Below, in pieces: positions 31,670-42,102 of a stretch of 64,000 nucleotides of DNA; the first letter of the stretch is position 1, and each line of letters begins with the position of its first letter. The position numbers and the translations under genes are program-made. The stretch comes from Acrasis kona (lineage: Eukaryota; Heterolobosea; Eutetramitea; Acrasida; Acrasidae): assembly GCA_026419775.2 (NCBI GenBank), contig JAOPGA020001434.1:1-64000 (forward strand), given 5' to 3'. The notes below the pieces were generated by a model that ran no database searches, was not told where the DNA came from, and worked only from the letters and a program-made list of their open reading frames with translations.

Positions 31670-34084
31670 ATGGTAGCACCTGATGTCCCTTCCAACACCA
31701 AACCTGTCGCAGAGGCGCACAAGTTCGATGAGAAGGCACTATCAAAATGGATGGCTAGTAACGTAAAGGGGTTCAAGCTGTCACAAGAGACAGGTCCTTT
31801 ACAAGTATTCCAATTCACCCACGGTCAGAGCAATCCAACTTTCCTTCTTGTTTCTGGATCTGGTAAAAACACTAAAAAGTATGTTCTGCGTAAAAAACCA
31901 CCGGGCAAACTACTCCCATCTGCCCATGCCATCGAGAGAGAATACCATGTAATGTCCGCACTTGCTGGTTCACGTGTCCCTGTACCTCGTACATATGGAT
32001 TATGCGAACAGGACAACGTTATAGGAACACCCTTCTACATCATGCAGTACATTGAAGGAAGAATTTTCAAGGACATCGAACTACCCAAAATGCATCCTAC
32101 CCAGCGCTTCGCCATCTATGCAGCTATGAATAAAGTCTTGGCAGAGCTACATTCAGTAGATTTGGAAGCAACAGGGCTCAAGAGCTACGGTAAACCCGAA
32201 GGCTTTATTGCTCGTAACGCAAAGAGATGGGCTGACCAGTATGAGAAGAGTAAGACTGAGCTAATTCCTGATTTTGAGGATTTGAAAGACTCGTTAATCA
32301 AAAATACTCCAAACGACGAGGCATCAAACCAAGTATCTCTCATTCATGGAGACTTCCGTCTTGACAATATTATTTTCCATCCCACTGAGCCACGTGTCTT
32401 GGCTGTTCTTGATTGGGAGCTTAGTACTCTAGGTGCACCCATTTCTGACTTTGCGTACAATTGCCTACCATACTACTCCCCAAGTAGAGGTGGAGTTGCA
32501 GAATTAGCCGGTCAAGGTCTCAACGGATTGGATCTAGTTCAACTTGGCATACCAGAGCTTCGTACCTACAAAAACATGTATATTCAAAACTCTAGAAGAG
32601 CAGTCGGAACGTTAAATAACTGGGAGTTTTATGTGTCGTTAAGCTACTTCCGCCTCGCAGCAATCTCTCAAGGTGTCTATAAGAGAGCACTCCAAGGCAA
32701 CGCAAGTTCCTCACATGCCAACAAGTATGGAGATGTCTCCAAACTGTTAGCAAAACTGGGTTTGTCCGTTTACAGGAGCCAACTATCAACAAAAACAAGC
32801 GCTGCACTCATTGACATACAATCAGCAAAAGCCACCTTGGGAATGTTCAAATTGAGCGACAAGTTCTGGGATCTCCGCAGCAAACTATTAGACTTTATGG
32901 ATCAATACATTTATCCCAACGAGGCAGTATTTGAGGAACAACACTTGAAGGCAAGTTTAGAACAAGGCACCCGTTGGGTCGACAACATTCCCATCAGAGA
33001 ATTCATCAAGACGAAAGCAAAAGAAGCTGGTCTCTGGAATCTCTTCTTGACACAAAACAAAACACATCAACATTCTTACGGAGCAGGTCTCACTAATTTA
33101 GAGTATGCACCACTTTGTGAAATCATGGGAAGATCACCAATCTTGGCACCCGAAGCATTCAACTGCGCAGCACCAGATACCGGCAACATGGAAGTATTAA
33201 CGATTTACGGAACACAACAACAGCAAAAGACATGGTTGACTCCATTGTTACAAGGAGAAATTCGATCCTGTTTTGGAATGACCGAACCATTAGTGGCATC
33301 ATCGGACGCAACAAACATTGAAGCCAACATTGAACGAGTGGAGGATGGTTACATTATTAATGCACGCAAGTGGTGGACCAGCGGTGCCGGAGATCCTCGT
33401 TGTAAAGTATGCATCTTTATGGGCAAGACAGACCCAACCGCACCCAAACATCAACAACAAAGCATGCTGATCGTCCCCATGGATGCACCCGGAGTGAGAG
33501 TGGTGAGGGCCATGCATGTATTTGGAAATGACGATGCACCACATGGACATCCTGAAGTAGAGTTCAAGAACGTCAAAGTGCCACTGGAAAACATGTTGTT
33601 GGGAGAGGGAAGAGGATTCGAAATTGCACAGGGAAGATTAGGACCTGGTCGCATTCACCATTGCATGAGATTGATTGGAATGGCGGAGAGAGCGCTGGAC
33701 ATGATGTTGGTCAGAGTGCACGAGAGGTATGCACACGGGGCATTGTTGTTGAAGAAGGGTGCCATTTTGAAGGACATTGCGGACATGAGAATCGAAATCG
33801 AAAAAACGAGATTGTTGACTTTACAAGCCGCCGCCATGATGGACACTGTGGGCAACAAGCACGCTAAGCAACAAATCGCAATGATTAAGGTGGCAGCACC
33901 AAAGATGGCATTGAGCGTGATTGATAAGGCCATCCAATCGTTTGGTGGTATGGGTATTTCTCAAGACACCATCTTGGCTACATTGTGGACACATGCAAGA
34001 ACGTTGAGACTTGCTGATGGTCCAGATGAAGTCCATAGAGAGAGCATCGCTAATTTGGAATTGACCAGAACTTGTCGTTTGTAA
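31670..34084 (+). CDS. ACAD11: ACAD11-like acyl-CoA dehydrogenase with kinase-like (APH) domain
   Basis: This 804-residue single-exon gene has the full ACAD10/11 architecture. Residues 30-300 are an aminoglycoside-phosphotransferase-like kinase: [10 protein letters not shown] is the nucleotide loop, [11 protein letters not shown] the catalytic loop and LDWELSTLG the Mg-binding motif. Residues 390-804 are the acyl-CoA dehydrogenase: FGMTEP and WWTSG near the flavin and [10 protein letters not shown] in the helical part. Known ACAD11 proteins phosphorylate and dehydrate 4-hydroxyacyl-CoAs for beta-oxidation. The C-terminus reads TCRL; CRL is a permitted variant of the peroxisomal PTS1 tripeptide, in line with peroxisomal ACAD11 in animals. 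Its stop codon overlaps an AATAAA and lies 10 bp from that of NUB1. Confidence 0.9.
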   Translation: MVAPDVPSNTKPVAEAHKFDEKALSKWMASNVKGFKLSQETGPLQVFQFTHGQSNPTFLLVSGSGKNTKKYVLRKKPPGKLLPSAHAIEREYHVMSALAGSRVPVPRTYGLCEQDNVIGTPFYIMQYIEGRIFKDIELPKMHPTQRFAIYAAMNKVLAELHSVDLEATGLKSYGKPEGFIARNAKRWADQYEKSKTELIPDFEDLKDSLIKNTPNDEASNQVSLIHGDFRLDNIIFHPTEPRVLAVLDWELSTLGAPISDFAYNCLPYYSPSRGGVAELAGQGLNGLDLVQLGIPELRTYKNMYIQNSRRAVGTLNNWEFYVSLSYFRLAAISQGVYKRALQGNASSSHANKYGDVSKLLAKLGLSVYRSQLSTKTSAALIDIQSAKATLGMFKLSDKFWDLRSKLLDFMDQYIYPNEAVFEEQHLKASLEQGTRWVDNIPIREFIKTKAKEAGLWNLFLTQNKTHQHSYGAGLTNLEYAPLCEIMGRSPILAPEAFNCAAPDTGNMEVLTIYGTQQQQKTWLTPLLQGEIRSCFGMTEPLVASSDATNIEANIERVEDGYIINARKWWTSGAGDPRCKVCIFMGKTDPTAPKHQQQSMLIVPMDAPGVRVVRAMHVFGNDDAPHGHPEVEFKNVKVPLENMLLGEGRGFEIAQGRLGPGRIHHCMRLIGMAERALDMMLVRVHERYAHGALLLKKGAILKDIADMRIEIEKTRLLTLQAAAMMDTVGNKHAKQQIAMIKVAAPKMALSVIDKAIQSFGGMGISQDTILATLWTHARTLRLADGPDEVHRESIANLELTRTCRL

Positions 34085-34088
34085 TAAA
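34083..34088 (+). terminator. AATAAA overlapping stop codon of ACAD11
   Basis: The hexamer starts at the second base of the stop TAA (34082-34084). Confidence 0.65.
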
Positions 34089-34094
34089 AAACTT

Positions 34095-35829
34095 TTACAT
34101 TTTATTAAACGATTCACAAATTTCTCTTTCTTGTTTCAAATCAGAATCATACAAATCATGACTAGACACATTGTCCCTAAAAGCATCTGCAATTTCATCT
34201 TCTCCCTCTTCTTCATCGTCGTCATGAGAAGAAGCACTATCGTCGTCGCTGTCGCCGCTACCAGTAGACATGTCATCTTCATCACGACTGGATACTTGAT
34301 CATCGTACAAATCCATTGGAATTTGTTCTTGTTGCTGCGTGGTAGTGGTAGCGGTGGAATCATCGAGTACATCAGGAGTGGCCATTAGAATATGAAGAGG
34401 ATGTTTTGCTTCCAACAAGGCCTCTAGTGCCTTGGCTTCATTTTCAGAGTACAACAACAACACAAATCTAACTACATTTGTATGAAATCCCATACAAGAC
34501 AAATCTTTTATTTTTGATACTTGCTTCACCCTACCGCTCATCACAAACTTTCTCGCCTTTTCTTCCAACAATGACCTATTGGAAGTGAGCAACACCACTG
34601 CTTGTTCCACATTGTTATTACACTCCCGAAGCGCTTCGACCATGACCGCAAGGGTCCACGCTTCGTTCTCTTGTTCATTGTTGAACATTTCTTGTAATTG
34701 AATGGCCGCATCCGCATTCACCAATTCCAAATTATTTTTGATCTTTCCCATTCTATACCTTTGTTTTCTCTTTTCGTGGTGTTTTTTCGATTCCGACTTT
34801 TGTAGGGCCTTCTTATCTCGTTGTTCGATCATGTACGATATGGATCGATCCAAATTATTTCCGGTGAAGCGCAACGTACGTTCTGATTCGACTCGATCGA
34901 ATCCCATCGAAATTAATGCGTCCTTGTAAGATTGATTTGGAATGAGTCGATTGATTTCCTTGTTGCATTCTTCAAAAAGTATTTTTGATTGTTCGAGTTG
35001 ACCGGTGAGATGTGCGACCGCTGCTTGTAAGACGTGTAGACGAGCGTAGAGGAGACGTTCTTGAGCGATGGGTCCTTTGATGCGAACCAGCCTCTCTAGA
35101 TTGGGTCCATGTGCATTGACGAGACAACGTTCGGCGAGTGCGAGTCTTTGTTTGGCGCTGAACAGTAGATCGGCATCGGAGATGTGGTACATGCACCAGA
35201 CCATGTCTACATTTAAGAAGGCATAATTGTCGACCATGTTTAGTATTTTCGTGTCGAGCTTCCTGAATTCTTCGTCTGCAAGGTTAAATATTTCTAATGC
35301 TTGCTTGTGCTGCTTGTTTTTCATTTCTTTTTGTCCCATTTGATGTAGCGTCATTCCCATGATTAGTGAGATGCGATGTGCTTCTGGAAGTTCGAATTGA
35401 CGTCCGTTTTGGTCCGTGAGATCGAAATGGTACTTTTCGTATGCACTGGTTCCTCCATCTTTGCGGCTTGCTATTCTCTCGGCGGCATCTCGAAGCGATT
35501 TTATTCTTTTTGCTTTATTCTCTTCTTCTTGCATTTTTAACTTGATTTGTTCTTGATCTTGATTTAATTGTGCTACTGGTTCGGCTTCTTTTGGTTTGCG
35601 AAGAACGAGCACTTTGGATGATGTTTTCACATTTTGGTTCTGCAATGTCTGACCGTCGTCTTTTAAAAACTTCCCACCTGCCAAGAGTCTCATCTCATCG
35701 ATGGGTATTTTTGAATGCACTTTCGATGAGTTGCTTGAGTTCCTGGGTTGTGATAGTTGGCGGTACAGTAAGTTCGGTAGAAAAGGTTCCTTTTTGCTCT
35801 TTTATGAAGAGAACGAGGGGCTCTGACAT
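34095..35829 (-). CDS. NUB1: NUB1-like NEDD8/ubiquitin adaptor (UBL-UBA protein)
   Basis: NUB1 family proteins deliver NEDD8- or ubiquitin-like-modified proteins to the proteasome. The start is placed at 35829 (MSEPLVLF), because a ubiquitin-like domain begins there (TTQELKQLIE) and continues in the next frame (IPIDEMRLLAGGKFL). The frame change lies at or before an A5 run (35712-35708) and behaves as one extra base. The merged domain then has ubiquitin length. The middle is the helical NUB1 region (QALEIFNLADEEF, NVDMVWCMYH). Two or three UBA-like modules follow (DALISMGFDRVESERTLRF, LSCMGFHTNVVRF). The C-terminus is very acidic. A sequencing error is the most likely cause of the break. Confidence 0.82.
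34101..34106 (-). terminator. AATAAA inside the last codons of NUB1
   Basis: The hexamer forms the Asn-Lys codons just before the final Met and stop of NUB1. Confidence 0.55.
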
Positions 35830-35965
35830 TTTTTATTGTTTCTACTTGGGAACTTCAAAAATATGTGATCAACTTCATCGAAGATTTATTGTAAGCAGAA
35901 TCTTGTACACTTGGGCACTAGTATTCTACCCTATAGAACGGACGTACAATTCTTTAGAAATATAC

Positions 35966-35971
35966 TTTATT
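35966..35971 (-). terminator. AATAAA overlapping stop codon of the cap methyltransferase
   Basis: The stop TAA (35969-35967) lies inside the hexamer. Confidence 0.6.
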
Positions 35972-37191
35972 GCTCGTCTTCATTATTTGGTTTTGTATCT
36001 TGGTCGCCCCATCTAACTGGCATGGGGTGGCTCAACAATCTACCACTATTTGAGCACCCAGCAGATACACTTTCAGAAAAATCACTTAACAACCATGCAA
36101 CTTCTTCATCTGGCGTGTTGTCGTCAACATCACCAGACCACACTAAATAATTATACAATATAAAAATCTCAGCATTGCAATCATAGCAATGATCGATACC
36201 ATCAGCCTCAACGTCATGATGATAAAAAGTAACTCTTGTAACATTGTTGAAGTAGAACATTTGATCTTGATACTTTAAACAATCCCATACCTTCGTATTA
36301 CATTGATTTACAAAATCTTTATTATTAATATCCTCCAAAGTCATTTTCTTAGAGCGAGCTTCCATAATGGCATTTGATGGGCATGCATCAGGAACCAACC
36401 TTGTTTCAGTCGTTGATGCAGGACCCCAAACGGGAAGATATACCTTACCAGAGAGATACTTCTTACTTTGATATGAAGTAACATAGGGTAATCTGAATTT
36501 CAACATACTACGATGGGGCACCATAATGTTATGCCATCTCATTTGGTCGTCTTGATCCTTGTTGACAGACTCTTCGACTTTTTCATTTGACATGATTTGC
36601 CAATTGGATGTCCTTATATCGCTTATAAAAAGCACCCCCTGGCCCCTATATTTCAGTGCCATTTCATCAGTAAAGTATTCTTGTACGATTGTAATCTTGT
36701 CTGATGATTTGGTGTGAAAATCACGAGGATCGACAAGTATAAAAGATAAATGTGGAAACAATGTCGACAAAAAGTTTATGTGAGTTCCTGGAGCAGCTCC
36801 AGCGTATACTACTGTATCACACGCATCGCTATAGTTAACTAAAAATTCAATCTCTGACATCAAAAGCTTCCTTTGCCCCCAATGCATCACGGATTTTACT
36901 TGATCTTTCCTTGACCTGTATTCGGACCGTGGATCATCATCACTCAAGGTCCTTAAACTTTGCGTGAAGTAGTCTTCGCTTATTATTAACATTTGGTAGA
37001 TACAATAGTGCTTGTTCAAGATGTGGATTGCTGCTAGAGTTTGGCCAGGTTGGTTCATTATCTATGCGTCGTCTCTTTTTTTCATTGCTGTTGTTGTCGT
37101 CGTCGAGTGGGCGTTTGAGGTTATGTGAATCGTCTTCGTGTTCTCTGAATTTGATGTGCATGCTTGTTACAAAATTATCAGAAACTTTCAA
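35967..37191 (-). CDS. Poxvirus-VP39-like cap 2'-O-methyltransferase, N-terminal frame change
   Basis: The main frame (37058-35967) contains a methyltransferase of the family known from poxviruses and other large DNA viruses as the cap 2'-O-methyltransferase/poly(A) polymerase regulatory subunit. Seen motifs are GQRKLLMSEIEF, the S-adenosylmethionine loop AGAAPGTHINF (about 36810-36778), FILVDPRDF and VLFISDIR, then KFRLPY. A different frame upstream (37191-36940) encodes a hydrophilic N-terminus with a nuclear-type basic cluster (EKKRRR) and joins the main frame if one base is skipped near 36942. A frame without that joint, starting at 37058, is also open. This is a host-located gene flanked by ordinary genes; viral origin is inference from the family. 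The stop overlaps an AATAAA. Confidence 0.72.
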
Positions 37192-37380
37192 TTTTTCAGA
37201 TAAAGATGACTATGCCTCGAAATGTCTACCTCACACTAACGTATCTTCAATCCAACTACCATCATCAGAGTAGATGCAAAGTCATGTCTTGGAATGTTTA
37301 TTGAATTGAGTTATGTAGTGTTCTGCAATGTGGTACAGTTGGTCTACTATGCATTTCCTGGTCAAAATTAATGAGTACAT

Positions 37381-37806
37381 CACGTAATTAGGAGGCGATA
37401 CCATCAACTTCGAAGAGAAGGACACCGTCGAAGCATTATAAGAATTAGTACCATGAGGAATCTGCAGAGCAATTGACTATGAGGCATTTAGATACACAAA
37501 AACGTTATTACACAAAGGAGATAGGGCTAGAGCAGGTCAAAGCGAAACTATCAACAAATGCATTAAGACGGTTATGAAGTTCGCAACTTTGATATTAGAG
37601 CTGTGATGGAGAAGGAATAAATCTAACATGAGGTGGACAAGCACCTATTCAAATGCATTGGGAAGGTTTTACACAAAACAGAAAACCAGACCTCCATTCA
37701 TCGCATGGGTTCCAAATTGGGGACGTAGTGATAAGGAGAACGGAACGACGTTATCGAGACTTTTGTGCAAACAAAATTCCTCAAGCACCTAAATCACTTG
37801 CGCCGG
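37381..37806 (+). pseudogene. Decayed coding remnant, unrecognised
   Basis: Coding-like text runs in one frame with in-frame stops (near 37428, 37455, 37603). It includes RYTKTLLHKGDRARAGQS and INKCIKTVMKFATLIL. A later frame contains FQIGDVVIRRTERRYRDF and stops near 37824. The composition differs from the AT-rich flanks and resembles a soluble protein. No family is recognised. It fills part of an 860-bp gap between the cap methyltransferase and the lipase. Confidence 0.35.
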
Positions 37807-38052
37807 AATTCTCAACACTTAGTTAATTAGAATAGTCTGATAGATTAAATATTAAAAATTGTGTTTTAAATTGACTGGAATGTATCTTTGGATGTCAGCT
37901 AATATGGACTTGAAATGAATTGTAATCGGGAGTTGATGACAGGTGTTGTGTTACACATCCTATTTTGACGAAAAGCAACAAATCAAAGCTTTCATAAATC
38001 AAACAAAGTTCGCAAAGCAGGTCAAGTCTTTATTGGTGACTACTCCGGTATT

Positions 38053-39171
38053 ATGAGGTTGTTATTGCTGGTTGTCGCCCTTCTGGTTCTTTTTGCCATT
38101 TGTCATGCTCAAATGGATGATAAATTTTTAAGTGCATTGGAATTGGAAGACGAAGACTTGGATATCATCTCTCACAAGGAAACCACAACACGAACCTCGC
38201 TTTATGCCCGTTCTAAAACTGTCAAGAATGCCGTATCCTGTGTTGGAAAATATTGTGGGAGAGCTGGATCCGCTGTTGTGGGCGCAGTCAAAAAAGTAGC
38301 CACAGCAGTTGCGTTCAACAATTTAGTGTACTGTAAGCCACAGGCCACAGGTATCGATTACAGTGGTATCACGGAGTTGGAATTAAAACACATGCCAATT
38401 GCATATGAACTAGCAAAGTCAGTGTACGAATATGATCCCTCAAAGGGATTACCAAAGAGCCTTGGTGCTCTCAAATTTGTCCTTAGAAACACTGAAGGAA
38501 AATCTGGAATCGTTGATGTCCTTGAGTCTGATGATACATTGTACATTGTCGGTAGAGGAACACAAACACTTGAAGATGCAGTGGTCGACGTCAAGTCAAT
38601 AGCTGCCAAGCAGAGTGTACTGGGCGGAAAGATTAGCAAGGCATTCTATGATGCTGCTCAAAAGAGATCCGATGACATTGATGATCTCATCGACAGCGCT
38701 GTTGACCAAGGCAAAGTAATCATAGCTACTGGACATAGTCTTGGTGCGGTTACGTCAAGAATCAAACTATTGATGTATGCGGAGTCAAGACCAGGATTTG
38801 AAAATTATGAAAATGTTTATCATATCGGCTTTGGAACGCCTGCTTTTGGAGACCAGAGCTCTCAAGATTACATTGCGAAGAAATACGCCAAGTTCCACAT
38901 CATTGACGTCAAGGACCACATGAATGGAAGAGTTGATGTAGTCACTAGAACTTTCGGCAAGGCTACAAACCATGCAAAAGTTGTTCTTCACTTCCATGAA
39001 TGCCCAGGAACTGTTATAAATTACCTCAAGAGATTAAATCCTTTAAGTTTGTCGGAGCATGTTGTATCTCACTTTATGACTAACTATAACCTCTCCAACT
39101 CTGGATATAGATCAAAGCCAGCTATGCCAGTACCCGATCATGAAGGTCCTACTATCGATGATTTGGATTAA
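38053..39171 (+). CDS. Secreted class 3 lipase
   Basis: This 372-residue alpha/beta hydrolase is of the fungal-lipase (class 3) type. Residues 1-19 are a signal peptide ending in CHAQ. An acidic propeptide-like part follows, with a Gly/Ala-rich stretch near residue 85. The nucleophile elbow is GHSLGA with Ser at about residue 229. A likely catalytic Asp lies in GRVDVVTR and the His in the segment SEHVVSHF. The size is usual for the family plus an N-terminal extension. It probably acts outside the cell or in food vacuoles on acylglycerols. The stop overlaps an AATAAA. No intron. Confidence 0.85.
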   Translation: MRLLLLVVALLVLFAICHAQMDDKFLSALELEDEDLDIISHKETTTRTSLYARSKTVKNAVSCVGKYCGRAGSAVVGAVKKVATAVAFNNLVYCKPQATGIDYSGITELELKHMPIAYELAKSVYEYDPSKGLPKSLGALKFVLRNTEGKSGIVDVLESDDTLYIVGRGTQTLEDAVVDVKSIAAKQSVLGGKISKAFYDAAQKRSDDIDDLIDSAVDQGKVIIATGHSLGAVTSRIKLLMYAESRPGFENYENVYHIGFGTPAFGDQSSQDYIAKKYAKFHIIDVKDHMNGRVDVVTRTFGKATNHAKVVLHFHECPGTVINYLKRLNPLSLSEHVVSHFMTNYNLSNSGYRSKPAMPVPDHEGPTIDDLD

Positions 39172-39175
39172 TAAA
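39170..39175 (+). terminator. AATAAA overlapping stop codon of the lipase
   Basis: The last two bases of the stop TAA (39169-39171) start the hexamer. Confidence 0.6.
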
Positions 39176-39292
39176 CTTCAATATAAGGGTTGACTAGAAA
39201 ACAAACATGTTTACAATTTATTCTTTATATGAGGAAGATAAGATGTTGCTCGTTATATGTGCCCACAGACAAGAAATAATAAAAAGATTCTT

Positions 39293-42037
39293 TTACATCA
39301 ACAAGTAATCTAATTCAAATCTCACAAACCGTGCCATCAATAAACTCAATTCCGAGTAGACGTGCGAAGGATACACTCTATCAAAATCAATAATTACCGT
39401 AGGATCTCCAGAATCCGCATCTTCCAACTTGACTTGAAACCCAATATCCTTCTTTGCTTCGTCCAGCACTTTATTAACCATGCTAATGTTGTCGATCAAG
39501 GCATTCATTAGATTTTGATTGTTCATGTCCAGAATTTCCTTGTCCTTTGGTATGACCAATGTACTCCTTGCAGGTTGCGCGTCCATAGGTGAGACTGGTG
39601 ATGATTGGTCATCTCTTTGAGTGGATTTTGTTGTAATCTTCAAACCTCCAATTTCAAGACCAATGTGGATCAAAAGACTCGGCAACCAATAGAAACTAAA
39701 CGGTTGGTTCTTGTTGGTAAAGACTTGTTTTTCGATACCTCTCTCAAGACTCTTACTGATGCTATAAGTACTGATGAACTGACCGTCCTCAGTTTTAAGA
39801 TTATGATCAAGACCCATAACAAATGTTAAAAAGCCTTCGTAGAATGCAATCAAATGAGAAACAGGTTGACTGGTGACCTCTTGGTCCCTCCAATCATTAA
39901 TATATTGAAATTGAGCATGATGATTACGTACTCTTGCACGCATAAACACATAACTATAAACACTGGTGGAGTCATCGGCACCCGGTTGGAAATTTTCGTC
40001 TTCTTCTCTGTCTTGTTCCGTATAAACCTTTCCGTTCTTTTTAAACTGCTCCTGTCTATTCACGAGACGGTTCAATCTGATTTCGGTCATGACGCTATCA
40101 CGCACGTCGCTCAACACTTTTACTTTGGCAGTCACGCTCTTTTCCTTTACAATTTTTTCGAGAATTTGAATTGCTTTTTGATAAGGAACGTTAGATTCGT
40201 CAAATGGAATGAACTTTTTGTCCACACCCATGCTTTGTAAAGAACAATTGGGAACAGAATTTATTTTTTGATTCATTAACAAATCCTTTTCTTGGAAATT
40301 AACTTCGTACAGAGGGAAGAATGTTTGGTAAGATTTACTGTGGATGTGATGCGCAATGATGCCTTGTCCGAGCGTCTTCACGTCTAATTTCAAATTCTTC
40401 AAAATTTCCACTCTCTCTTGATTTTGCAATTCGTTCTTGACGTCCCAACTATAAACCTTGATGGGCACGTGCTGACTCTCTGATTGAGTGTTGTTGATGG
40501 TATCCACCACCGATCTCAAATTGGAGTTATTCACAAATGTGTCCGTGATGCGATCAAAGGTGACGGTCAAGAAATCTTGAACGATTAGATCGGTCAGGTA
40601 CTCTATAAATGATTTCACATCATCGATGGCGTGGCTCATTAAATTGGAAATTTTTTTGCGGAGTTGACTGGATCCCGCTCCACCAGTATAATAAGATCCG
40701 TGGAAACAACTCAAAAAGAAGGAAACGAAACCCTTGATGAAACCTTCATTTTCGCGATCTAGAGTTCCGTCGAACAACACTTGGATCACTCGCTTCACGT
40801 CGGGTAATGTGTTCAATACGTATTGTACATCTCGTTGTTCGCTCTTACATCCATTACTCGTGATTAATCGTTGCCTCATCATTTCTGATTCCCTGATCCA
40901 ATTCTTTTCGTTTAATTGTTGATACGTTTGCCATTTGTGCTTGGTCGGCGCTCCCACTTGACTTCCGTCCATTGTTCCGGTCTTCTCCACCATGAACCCA
41001 ATGTTTCCATTGCTGCGAAGAGCTTCCATGATTTCGTTTTGTACTTGATTTAACATTGTGATTGTACATTCGCGCGTGTTTCCTTTTCTCCACGTGGCGC
41101 CTTCGATTTTGTGATCGTTCCATGTTCCTTCGATGGTGTCGCCGTTCGGTTGATATAAGGTGCCGCGTCCCGTTCTGATTCCTGCCTTGTATGTTCCTTG
41201 GAAGATGGTTCCATCCTTGAACAAGTATGTTCCAAAGTCGTTCAGATAATCATCCTTCCAACCTCCATAGTAACGATCTCCGTTGCTAAACGTGGCAACG
41301 CCGAATCCTTCCTTTTTGTTGTCCTTAAAACTACCAAAGTACTTAAAATTACTCTTGACGTCATATAATTCTCCTTGTTTGTTTTTGTGAAAGTCATCAA
41401 TCTTTAATAGTTCAATGTTTTTTTTGTTTCTGTCTAGAGTGATGTGCCCCCAGTACTCCCACGTGCTGTGAGTAATTTTCCAAGGAATTTCGTCGCTGGG
41501 CATGTCATTCTTCCATTGCCCTATTGCTAAACTCTGTGTGCCCTTCTTATCGGTTGAGAAGATTAATTTACCGAAACCATGTCGCTTGTTCACGAAAAAA
41601 TCTCCCTCGTACATTGTTCCGTTGGGGTATTTGAGCTCACCACGTCCATTTTTGATACCATTCTGGTCGACGGTACCATTGTATTCAAACTTTCCAGGAA
41701 TGCCCTCGACTTCGTATGTAAAAACTTTGTGGTCCACGAACATGCTGTCGAAACCAGAGTTTGTTCTTTTCGGTTTTCCTTTTTCATCACCATCATCCCT
41801 TCCTTTGAAGGTTCTTGAAGTCTTTGGTTTTATAGACATGAAAACTGGTTTTTTTGGCTCATCCTTCTCCACACATGTTGTTGTCGAAGTTGTTGGTTGG
41901 TCTGATGGCAGTGTAAAAGTGCTAGATGGTGGTGTAGCATCGTCCTCTTCTGGCATCAAATCAGCGACTAAATCATTGTCTGTAACGTGAGACTTTCCCA
42001 GACCAGCGAAGATATTAGGGAAGCCCAGACGCTTCAT
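39293..42037 (-). CDS. MORN-repeat/VPS9 Rab guanine-nucleotide exchange factor (alsin-like)
   Basis: This 914-residue single-exon gene has an acidic, Pro/Thr-rich N-terminus. About seven MORN repeats follow between residues 115 and 330 (GRGELKYPNGTMYEG, GFGVATFSNGDRYYGG, GRGTLYQPNGDTIEG). A helical middle comes next, and a VPS9 domain around residues 590-780, identified by GADDSTSVYSYVFM and HHAQFQYINDW. VPS9 domains activate Rab5-type GTPases, and MORN repeats bind membranes or act in dimerisation; ALS2/alsin combines both. The expected role is endosomal trafficking. No DH-PH or RCC1 part of alsin is present. The gene is head-to-head with MOB1, with 65 bp between start codons. Confidence 0.75.
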   Translation of the reverse strand: MKRLGFPNIFAGLGKSHVTDNDLVADLMPEEDDATPPSSTFTLPSDQPTTSTTTCVEKDEPKKPVFMSIKPKTSRTFKGRDDGDEKGKPKRTNSGFDSMFVDHKVFTYEVEGIPGKFEYNGTVDQNGIKNGRGELKYPNGTMYEGDFFVNKRHGFGKLIFSTDKKGTQSLAIGQWKNDMPSDEIPWKITHSTWEYWGHITLDRNKKNIELLKIDDFHKNKQGELYDVKSNFKYFGSFKDNKKEGFGVATFSNGDRYYGGWKDDYLNDFGTYLFKDGTIFQGTYKAGIRTGRGTLYQPNGDTIEGTWNDHKIEGATWRKGNTRECTITMLNQVQNEIMEALRSNGNIGFMVEKTGTMDGSQVGAPTKHKWQTYQQLNEKNWIRESEMMRQRLITSNGCKSEQRDVQYVLNTLPDVKRVIQVLFDGTLDRENEGFIKGFVSFFLSCFHGSYYTGGAGSSQLRKKISNLMSHAIDDVKSFIEYLTDLIVQDFLTVTFDRITDTFVNNSNLRSVVDTINNTQSESQHVPIKVYSWDVKNELQNQERVEILKNLKLDVKTLGQGIIAHHIHSKSYQTFFPLYEVNFQEKDLLMNQKINSVPNCSLQSMGVDKKFIPFDESNVPYQKAIQILEKIVKEKSVTAKVKVLSDVRDSVMTEIRLNRLVNRQEQFKKNGKVYTEQDREEDENFQPGADDSTSVYSYVFMRARVRNHHAQFQYINDWRDQEVTSQPVSHLIAFYEGFLTFVMGLDHNLKTEDGQFISTYSISKSLERGIEKQVFTNKNQPFSFYWLPSLLIHIGLEIGGLKITTKSTQRDDQSSPVSPMDAQPARSTLVIPKDKEILDMNNQNLMNALIDNISMVNKVLDEAKKDIGFQVKLEDADSGDPTVIIDFDRVYPSHVYSELSLLMARFVRFELDYLLM

Positions 42038-42102
42038 ATTTTTGTAAAGGTTGACTGCTCAAATCCCGATATTACATTATCAAGAAAGCATACCAAAAAG
42101 AG
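42038..42102. promoter_or_regulatory. 65-bp bidirectional promoter region
   Basis: It separates the start codons of the divergent MORN-VPS9 gene and MOB1 (taking the first Met). Both promoters must lie here or inside the coding regions. Confidence 0.5.
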
